Assembly (NCBI RefSeq): GCF_012516375.2
Contig: NZ_CP051204.2
Coordinates: 4,774,001 to 4,838,000 of the forward strand
Origin: Chitinophaga oryzae
GTDB taxonomy: Bacteria > Bacteroidota > Bacteroidia > Chitinophagales > Chitinophagaceae
Reading direction: 5' to 3'
Length of the DNA: 64,000 bases
The notes under the pieces were generated by a model that saw only the letters and a program-made list of their open reading frames with translations, searched no databases and had not been told where the DNA came from. Position 1 is the stretch's first letter. Each line of letters begins with the position of its first letter. Positions 58,265 through 64,000 of this stretch are shown in pieces. The translations under genes were made by a program, and so were the position numbers.

Positions 58265-58882
58265 TCAAAAGCGGGATAAAAAAAATATAAAAGAGATCAT
58301 CCGCGCCATCCACCCGCATTCCTTTCTTAAAAACTGTAACGCCAGCTTGATCTGTGTTTTCACCGTATTCACGGAAATATCCAGAACGGCAGCGATGTCT
58401 TTGTATTTAAGCCCGTCACGGTTGCTCATGAGAAATATGCGCTGCCGCTGTTCGGGCAAACGGGAAACAGCCGCCCACAGCGCCCTGTTGCGCTGCTCCT
58501 CTTCTTCTTTGTCTTCCAGCGGGAAATAGCGGGTCAGCTCCTCGATGACATGGATTTCCTCCAGTTGCGTTTTGCCGGATTTCCGGAGATAGTTCAGCGA
58601 AGCATTTTTTACCGCGCGGACGGCATAACTCTTAAAGTCGTGTGTGATCCGGATGATATGACGCTTATGCCAGCAGTACAGGAAGAAGTCCTGTACCACG
58701 TCTCTCGCCGCATCCTCATCTTCCACAATGTAATAGGCTACCGTACATAAAAATGTATAGTGCTGCCTGAACTGCTCCTCAAAGGAAACAGCCTCTCCTG
58801 ATCCTGGTTGATGCATAAGCCACTTGGTACGTTCATTGTTACCCGTACAAAGTAAAAAATAATCCGGATTTATTTCCATCAT
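58265..58882 (-). CDS. ECF-type RNA polymerase sigma factor (FecI-like)
   Basis: A 205-aa sigma-70 family member with only regions 2 and 4. Region 2 has DEDAARDVVQDFFLYCWHKR (about residues 52-72); region 4 has LPEQRQRIFLMSNRDGLKYKDIAAVLDISVNTVKTQIKLALQFL (about 143-187). It is paired with fecR and susCD, the usual cell-surface signalling set. The start is uncertain: the ATG at 58882 gives 22 residues before a second Met (58816) that lies closer to the usual family start (EEQFRQHYTFLC). A copy of the bipartite motif lies upstream, which could mean autoregulation. Confidence 0.94.
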   Translation of the reverse strand: MMEINPDYFLLCTGNNERTKWLMHQPGSGEAVSFEEQFRQHYTFLCTVAYYIVEDEDAARDVVQDFFLYCWHKRHIIRITHDFKSYAVRAVKNASLNYLRKSGKTQLEEIHVIEELTRYFPLEDKEEEEQRNRALWAAVSRLPEQRQRIFLMSNRDGLKYKDIAAVLDISVNTVKTQIKLALQFLRKECGWMARMISFIFFLSRF

Positions 58883-58958
58883 CTCCTTTTAGCTGCGGTT
58901 CACATGAAATCTGCCTGACGATAATCCTGTTATTATGGTTCTGGTATACGATAATTAG

Positions 58959-58991
58959 TATCAGGCACACGGATACCGAAAAAGGGTGAAG
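58959..58991 (-). promoter_or_regulatory. Bipartite motif, copy C, upstream of the ECF sigma gene
   Basis: On the minus strand CTTCACCCTTT, 12 bases, then GTGCCTGATAC, about 77 bases before the ATG at 58882. This copy has no good self-pairing between its two arms, unlike A and B, so conservation of the sequence does not depend on a hairpin. Confidence 0.5.
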
Positions 58992-59013
58992 GGCGGGGGA
59001 ATTCTTTTTTGAG

Positions 59014-59041
59014 AAAGGCGCACTTTCAACGGTGCGCCTTT
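59014..59041. terminator. Hairpin overlapping the stop codon of the small secreted protein
   Basis: Perfect 10-bp stem AAAGGCGCAC/GTGCGCCTTT with an 8-base loop. The stop codon (59026-59028) lies in the loop and the last codons lie in one arm. T5 follows on the plus strand, only T3 on the minus strand, so it works better as a terminator for plus-strand transcription although no plus-strand gene ends here. Confidence 0.45.
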
Positions 59042-59547
59042 TTATATTTTTCTTCCTGAACGGCAATCGCCTTCGTCAGCGTGCTGGTTTTTATATCGAG
59101 GTAACCGCTTCTCCCCTGTTTAAAGTCTGTTTCCGGCACCGCCTGAAAGTTAATAGTGACCTGACTGTCAGCATAGGTGTATTGTTTCCCCCAGCGGGAG
59201 GAATCTGCCAGTTTCAGGGCGTAATGATCTTCCAGGTAGTCTTTTATCTCCTGCTGAAAGGCGTAACTCATAATACGGAAGCCGAAGCCGGCCACCTTCT
59301 CATTGTAGGCCAGGAGTTCCACATGTGGCGGCGCATAGCGGTCAAACAGCAACACGCCTTTATTGTCTATGCCATAGGAGAGCATATTGGGAAGATCATA
59401 GAGCTTTCCCTGCCGGACACCGGTAATGCCCTGCAATACTTTTGCGGCCAGTTCATCGAACTGCAGCTTCGCCAGGTTCGTCTTTTGTTGCGCCAGGGTG
59501 GTAAGGGAAAACACCCCCATCAGGGTGGTTAACAGCAACTGTTTCAT
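59026..59547 (-). CDS. Small secreted protein of unknown function
   Basis: A 173-aa protein with a signal peptide (about 1-20, cleaved after SLTTLAQ). The mature part has mixed helix and strand character and no motif I recognise. One stretch (LSYGIDNKGVLLFDRYAPPHVELLAYNEKVAGFGFRIM) looks like a compact fold. It lies between the sigma factor motif and the divergent alpha/beta hydrolase gene and does not appear to share an operon with the sigma gene, since it ends in a hairpin before the upstream motif. No function is assigned. Confidence 0.75.
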   Translation of the reverse strand: MKQLLLTTLMGVFSLTTLAQQKTNLAKLQFDELAAKVLQGITGVRQGKLYDLPNMLSYGIDNKGVLLFDRYAPPHVELLAYNEKVAGFGFRIMSYAFQQEIKDYLEDHYALKLADSSRWGKQYTYADSQVTINFQAVPETDFKQGRSGYLDIKTSTLTKAIAVQEEKYKKAHR

Positions 59548-59674
59548 GGTATCGTTTGTTGGAATGAATGTACGAATTTTTCCGCCTGCAACCTGTCGTT
59601 ATTTACCACCTGTTTTGTCACAAGTACCCGGTTCGGATTGTCTTTCAGCCCTTTACCTTTACAAAAAACAGGTT

Positions 59675-60541
59675 ATGAAAATACTCATCTGCCTGGTGAT
59701 GGCACTGCCAGGATTATTTTCTTTTACAGCAAACAACGATATGATGCAGCAAGCACGCGAAAAAAACGGACAGTACGCTACTATTAATGGTATCAGGATG
59801 TATTATGAAATTCATGGTAACGATGGTGGGATTCCGCTGGTGCTGATCCACGGCGGCGGCTCCACTATCCCCTCCAACTGGGGCACGCTCCTGCCGCTGC
59901 TGGCGCCCTGCTACAGGGTAATTGCGATGGAACTGCAGGCACATGGGCGTACCGGCGACCGTAACGGACCTGAATCCTTTCAGCAGGATGCCGCCGACGT
60001 GGCGGCGCTGCTGCAATACCTTCACATCCGTCAGGCCAATATCGTGGGTTTCAGCGACGGCGCCTGTACCACGATGGAAATAGCCATACATCATCCGGCC
60101 ATCGCCCATAAAATCGTACTGATCTCCGGTAATTATAAACGGGCAGGCATGGCGCCGGGGTTCTTCGAAGGGCTGGAAAAGGCGACGTTCACTGATATGC
60201 CGGCGCCGTTAACAACAGCCTACCTCGAGGTGAACCCCGATCAGCAGGGCGTGGTCAATATGTTCAACAAAGACCGGGCAAAGCGCATGGCTTTTCGGGA
60301 CCGGACAGCTGAAGACATGCAGTCCATCAGCGTCCCTTCCCTGGTGATAGGCGGCGACCGCGACGTGATCACCGCCCAGCACTTCGTGGAGATGTCGCAG
60401 GTGATACCGGGCGCCCGGCTGGCCATACTGCCCGGCAATCACGGTTCCTTTATCGGCGAGCGCCTGACCTTCGAGGCCGGTAGTCCTATGCCCGGCATCA
60501 CAGCGGGCATCATCCGCGCCTTCCTCGACGGCCAGCCATGA
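59675..60541 (+). CDS. Secreted alpha/beta hydrolase
   Basis: A 288-aa alpha/beta hydrolase starting at the ATG at 59675, where a signal peptide begins (MKILICLVMALPGLFSFTA). The frame is open upstream, but that part is antisense to the neighbouring gene and unlike the family. The fold shows in YYEIHGNDGGIPLVLIHGGG, the nucleophile elbow GFSDG, a likely catalytic Asp in GGDRDVI and a His in GNHGSF. Members are esterases or peptidases; the substrate cannot be predicted. It is divergent from the small secreted protein and converges on the response regulator with a 7-base gap. Confidence 0.88.
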   Translation: MKILICLVMALPGLFSFTANNDMMQQAREKNGQYATINGIRMYYEIHGNDGGIPLVLIHGGGSTIPSNWGTLLPLLAPCYRVIAMELQAHGRTGDRNGPESFQQDAADVAALLQYLHIRQANIVGFSDGACTTMEIAIHHPAIAHKIVLISGNYKRAGMAPGFFEGLEKATFTDMPAPLTTAYLEVNPDQQGVVNMFNKDRAKRMAFRDRTAEDMQSISVPSLVIGGDRDVITAQHFVEMSQVIPGARLAILPGNHGSFIGERLTFEAGSPMPGITAGIIRAFLDGQP

Positions 60542-60548
60542 ACGGCGG

Positions 60549-61172
60549 TTACAGCAGCCGCAGTTCCTGCGCCCGTTTTACCAGCGCCACGATATTGCTG
60601 ACGCCAAATTTCTGCAGCAGCGTGGCGCGGTGGGTCTTCACCGTGAGTGGGCTGATGAACAGTTCCTGTGCAATGTCGGCGGAGCGTTTGCCCTCCGCCA
60701 GCAGTTGCAGTATTTGTTTTTCCCTTTTGGTGAGCTCGGGTATGACGGCGCCGGTGTCCAGTTCCGGCCGGGAGATGATTTCCTGTACCTCCCTGGAGAT
60801 GGAGATATTCCCTTTCAGCACTTCGTGGATGCAGGCCAGCATGTCTTCCGGGCCGGCCGTTTTGAGCAGGTACCCTGCGGCGCCCTCCTGCAGCATCTGC
60901 CGGATGATGCTTCTGTCGCTCAGGTTACTCACCACCACCACCCGGGTGTCGGGCCACCGGCGGCGGATGTCCCGGCACAACAGCATCCCGTTGGTATCCG
61001 GCAGGCTGATGTCCAGCAGCACCAGCTGCACTTCATTGTCTTCCATAAAGGACAGCAGGCCGCTGCCTGTATGAAAACAGCCTGCCACCGCCCACCCGGG
61101 CACCGTCTCCAGCAGGTCTTTCAACCCCTTCACCACAATTGGGTGATCATCCACGATGGCTATCTGTAACAT
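60549..61172 (-). CDS. LuxR/NarL-family response regulator
   Basis: A 207-aa regulator with an N-terminal receiver domain (D8, D9, phosphoacceptor D54 in LVLLDISLPD, K104 in YLLKTAG) and a C-terminal LuxR-type helix-turn-helix (LTKREKQILQLLAEGKRSADIAQELFISPLTVKTHRATLLQKFGV). Its 5' end overlaps the sensor kinase gene by 26 bases, so the two form a translationally coupled two-component pair. Confidence 0.95.
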   Translation of the reverse strand: MLQIAIVDDHPIVVKGLKDLLETVPGWAVAGCFHTGSGLLSFMEDNEVQLVLLDISLPDTNGMLLCRDIRRRWPDTRVVVVSNLSDRSIIRQMLQEGAAGYLLKTAGPEDMLACIHEVLKGNISISREVQEIISRPELDTGAVIPELTKREKQILQLLAEGKRSADIAQELFISPLTVKTHRATLLQKFGVSNIVALVKRAQELRLL

Positions 61173-63087
61173 ATAGTTCTATATTGATGATGGTACCGTT
61201 TTCCCCGGAATCGATCTGCATGTTGCCTTTCAGCAGTTCCACCCGGCTGCGGACGCTGGACAGGCCTATGCCGCTGTGATGGTCACCGGTGTTAAATCCC
61301 TTTCCGTTGTCTTCCACGGTGATAAAAAACGTGTCCGCCTCCTGGCTGCACTGGAGCAGCACTTTCCGGGCGCCGGAGTGCCGTGCGGCATTGTGCAGCA
61401 GCTCCTGCACTATACGGTAAATCATGGTCTGTATACGCGGGGAGATATCCTGCCGGATATTATAGGCGTTGAACACTACCTGTAACTGCGGGGAGAGCAT
61501 GTTTTCACAGAGATCTTTCAGCGCCGGCTCCAGCCCCAGTTTCAGCAGCGATTCCGGCATCATGTTACGTGCGATGCGCCGCAGTTCATGCACCGATGTG
61601 CCCAGCTGCTCAGCAACCTGCCGCAGTGGTCCCTGCTGCGTTCCGCTGTTTTGCGCAATACGCGCCAGATGAAGTTTCAGTCCGGCCAGGGTACCGCCGA
61701 GGCCATCATGCAGGTCCCGCGCCATCCTTGTCCGTTCCCGCTCCTCTCCTTTCAGCAGGGCGTCCGTGATCTCCATCTGCCGCGCCTGTTCAATGACGCG
61801 TATCTGTTGCCCCATCCTGACTTTACGCTGGCGGATCACATACAGGAAAAAAAGTACCGTCAGCCCCAGTACGATGGAAACGCCCCACAGGAGGTAGCGC
61901 TGCAAACGCGCCCTGCCTTGCAGCGAAGCTATCTGCTGTTCTTTCCGGGCCGCCTGGAGCTTCGCCTCCATTTCTTTCAGTTTAAATGCGGTTTGTTTTT
62001 TATCGATGCTGTCTTTGAAATGAACATACTTTTCCAGGTCGTCGTACGCCTGTCGCAGGTCACCCGTTTTGCGGGAGTACGACGCCATTGCTTCCAGCGA
62101 GGATAAAACAAAAGAAGTCGCCTCATCTTCCAGCGCCATTTCATATCTTTTAGCTGCTGCCGCCCTGGCGGCCCGGAGGTCTCCTTTTGCTTCCTGTAAT
62201 TTTTCCTGCGCCGTGTAGACATCATACCGGTTCGTCCGCCTGTCAAATTGTTTCAGTTCTTCGAAAGCCTTATCGCACGCGATGGCGGCAGGCCCCGGTT
62301 GACCTGCGGCAGTATAGTAACGTGACCGGTAGCTGTAGTACCTTGCCCAAAGTGCATTGGGCCCCAGCGCTTTCAGATGCATGGCCGCCGTATCGAGATA
62401 GCGCTCGCCGCGGCTGAGGCTATCCATGTACAACATCAGCAGGGCGCTGCTCAGAAAGGATTCGGCGATCTCCTCCGGCCGCCCCTTTAACTGCATATAC
62501 CGAAGGTCTTCCTGCGAATAGGGATAAGCTTTCGTATAATCATGTGTATTAGTAAGCCCGGCTGCTATATTATGTACTGTCGCAGCGTACATAAAAGTAT
62601 CTTTCAATGCCAGGATCAATGGCAGGGAACCGATGATCAGCTCCATCGCCTTTTCGGAATAACCGTCATTGGCGTAGGCGAAAGCGATGTTATTATTACA
62701 TTTCAGGTACAGGCTTCCCGCACCGGGCGACAGGCTGTCCGGCGCCAGCAAATGCCTGGCGCTGTCATACTGAGCAATGGCGCTGTCATTGACAGCCTGC
62801 ATTAAATACACATAACCCATCCGGTAGTGCGCCAGCGCTTTGTAATAGCGGTAAGGCACCTTGCTGCCGATCCGCAACGCACGGGCGCCGAAATCAAAAG
62901 CCGCTGCGGGTTTACCCATATTCATGAAGGCAGCGGACAGCTCACCCATCAGCCGGATACGGTCCGTATCGCTTACTGCTTTACCCAGCAAACGCTGTAA
63001 ACTGTCTGTCCGCTGTTGATAGGACTGGGCGGTCCCTGTCAGGGTGTTACAACAGAAAACCAGGCATATAATAAGGAAATGTTTCAC
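61147..63087 (-). CDS. Sensor histidine kinase with periplasmic TPR region
   Basis: A 646-aa kinase with a signal peptide (about 1-20), tetratricopeptide-like repeats over about 30-340, a coiled coil (KLKEMEAKLQAARKEQQIA), one membrane segment (about 390-412, LLWGVSIVLGLTVLFFLYVI), a HisKA_3 domain with RTRMARDLHDGLGG (His about 455) and a HATPase domain with VEDNGKGF and GIGLSSVRSRVELL. It phosphorylates the NarL-type regulator encoded next to it. The signal sensed is unknown. Confidence 0.95.
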   Translation of the reverse strand: MKHFLIICLVFCCNTLTGTAQSYQQRTDSLQRLLGKAVSDTDRIRLMGELSAAFMNMGKPAAAFDFGARALRIGSKVPYRYYKALAHYRMGYVYLMQAVNDSAIAQYDSARHLLAPDSLSPGAGSLYLKCNNNIAFAYANDGYSEKAMELIIGSLPLILALKDTFMYAATVHNIAAGLTNTHDYTKAYPYSQEDLRYMQLKGRPEEIAESFLSSALLMLYMDSLSRGERYLDTAAMHLKALGPNALWARYYSYRSRYYTAAGQPGPAAIACDKAFEELKQFDRRTNRYDVYTAQEKLQEAKGDLRAARAAAAKRYEMALEDEATSFVLSSLEAMASYSRKTGDLRQAYDDLEKYVHFKDSIDKKQTAFKLKEMEAKLQAARKEQQIASLQGRARLQRYLLWGVSIVLGLTVLFFLYVIRQRKVRMGQQIRVIEQARQMEITDALLKGEERERTRMARDLHDGLGGTLAGLKLHLARIAQNSGTQQGPLRQVAEQLGTSVHELRRIARNMMPESLLKLGLEPALKDLCENMLSPQLQVVFNAYNIRQDISPRIQTMIYRIVQELLHNAARHSGARKVLLQCSQEADTFFITVEDNGKGFNTGDHHSGIGLSSVRSRVELLKGNMQIDSGENGTIINIELYVTDSHRG

Positions 63088-63136
63088 ATCCGGGAAGTTA
63101 ATAACAAACAGTACCTAATTTACTACATCTCTCCTT

Positions 63137-63167
63137 AAAAAATAAAAAATACTCCTTTGGGAGTATT
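63137..63167 (-). terminator. Hairpin and T-rich tract upstream of the sensor kinase gene
   Basis: On the minus strand a perfect 8-bp stem AATACTCC/GGAGTATT (63148-63167, 4-base loop) is followed by a T-rich tract (63137-63147). It lies 50 bases upstream of the kinase start and points towards it. No minus-strand gene is seen farther upstream in the 157-base gap, so it could attenuate the kinase transcript or stop antisense transcription. Confidence 0.6.
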
Positions 63168-63244
63168 CCGCTGATAGCTGCTTTAGCTCAATTTTGAATC
63201 ATGAAAAAACCATCCTGTCTGACCTTGTAAAAACCTCAAATCAT

Positions 63245-64000
63245 ATGCGACTCTCTTTCCGTCTCCTGATAGCGCTTGCCTTTGTTGGCCTGGCGGCGTG
63301 CAAAAAAGACAATAACAACGATGGCCCCGGCGGTGGGGGTAACTATAACTATGGTCCCGGCGCTGTATTCATCAAACAGGGAACAAGCGGCATCCAGCGG
63401 CTGGACATGTCTTCCGGCGTGGTTTCCCAGCTAATGCCTAACTGGCAGGGAGCCGGCTGGGACATCAGCTGGAACGGTAAAACCGGCGTAAAACAGATGG
63501 ACCCTACCGGCAACGCTGCCAGCAGCGACTATGTATTATTTAACACCAGCGATGCTTCCGTGATAAAGACCATCCATTACAGCGCGCCCAGTGGCGACGA
63601 CCATGACGGCGGGCTGCCCATGATTTCCCCCGATGGCTCGATGCTGGCCCTGCGCCCCACACTGGACGACGGTCTTGTCATCATCGACATGAACGGCCGC
63701 GTGATAAAAAGCATCTCCGGCTACGGCAACTATGATTTTAAATATCTCGACCCCGTCAACTGGGCGCCGGACAATACTGTCCTGTTTAAGATGAACGGCG
63801 CGCTGTACCGCACCAGTAAAGACTTTACGCGTGCCTTCAAAGTAAAGGACATACCTTTTACCGACTGGAGAGGAGAAGCAGTGGCTAGTCCGGACGGTAA
63901 AAAAATCGCCCTCTCCGCGGGCAATCATATCTGGCTTATGAATGCGGACGGCAGCGATTTTCACGTGATCACGGAAAGCACGCAACGGGAAGTGAAGCCT
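63245..64000 (+). CDS. Lipoprotein, TolB/WD-like beta-propeller (5' part; runs off the window)
   Basis: The first 252 codons of a lipoprotein. The lipobox ends in Cys19 (LAAC), followed by KKDNNND and a Gly-rich linker. The mature part has repeats of the type ISPDGSMLAL and ASPDGKKIALSAGNHIWLMNADG, typical of TolB-like/PD40 beta-propeller blades. It is divergent from the two-component genes. The function is unknown; it may be a surface or periplasmic binding protein. Confidence 0.88.
   Translation, partial: MRLSFRLLIALAFVGLAACKKDNNNDGPGGGGNYNYGPGAVFIKQGTSGIQRLDMSSGVVSQLMPNWQGAGWDISWNGKTGVKQMDPTGNAASSDYVLFNTSDASVIKTIHYSAPSGDDHDGGLPMISPDGSMLALRPTLDDGLVIIDMNGRVIKSISGYGNYDFKYLDPVNWAPDNTVLFKMNGALYRTSKDFTRAFKVKDIPFTDWRGEAVASPDGKKIALSAGNHIWLMNADGSDFHVITESTQREVKP

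Noticed and set aside
59426..59674. N-terminal extension of the alpha/beta hydrolase
   Set aside because: It is antisense to the small secreted protein and precedes a clear signal peptide at 59675.

Overview
The window looks like a chromosomal segment of a Bacteroidota bacterium of the Chitinophaga type. The reasons are SusC/SusD proteins coupled to an ECF sigma factor and FecR, several Bacteroidota-style lipoproteins and TlpA proteins with N-terminal DUF4369-like regions, starts without Shine-Dalgarno sequences, and giant non-ribosomal peptide synthetases (NRPS) of the kind found in Chitinophaga. The genus is an inference.

Region 1 (1-44135, all on the minus strand) is one long NRPS locus. 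Read in transcription order it holds a NusG/UpxY/LoaP-like elongation factor (43617-44135), a 260-base leader with several hairpins and a U6 tract, a type II thioesterase, a CmlA-like metallo-beta-lactamase-fold oxygenase, an SbnA-like PLP enzyme, and three NRPS genes: NRPS1 (39823-24129), NRPS2 (24087-8395) and NRPS3 (8349 to beyond base 1). Ten complete modules and the start of an eleventh are visible. My reading of the specificity codes is Thr-Ser-Asp-aromatic-Ile/Val-Ser-Lys-diamino acid-Leu-Asp, with epimerization domains in modules 1, 2, 5, 7 and 9. Every epimerization domain is followed by a DCL-type condensation domain and every module without one by an LCL-type domain, so the gene order fits the assembly order. 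NRPS1 is split in its first epimerization domain by a -1 frame change located exactly on a heptamer of the X XXY YYZ type.

Region 2 (44136-44847) is a 712-base divergent intergenic region. Region 3 (44848-46620, plus strand) is an ABC exporter of the MsbA type, possibly the exporter of the peptide.

Region 4 (46619-58991, minus strand) is a nutrient-uptake and signalling cluster: ECF sigma factor, FecR anti-sigma factor, SusC with an STN domain, SusD, a lipoprotein related to the zinc-peptidase family, a tail-specific protease, and two TlpA-like thioredoxins, ended by a clean intrinsic terminator. A bipartite motif, CTTCACCCTTT-N12-GTGCC, occurs three times upstream of genes in this cluster and could be the target of the sigma factor.

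Region 5 (59014-64000) holds a small secreted protein, an alpha/beta hydrolase, a two-component system (LuxR-type regulator and TPR sensor kinase) and the start of a beta-propeller-like lipoprotein that runs off the window. I saw no rRNA, tRNA, CRISPR array or insertion sequence.
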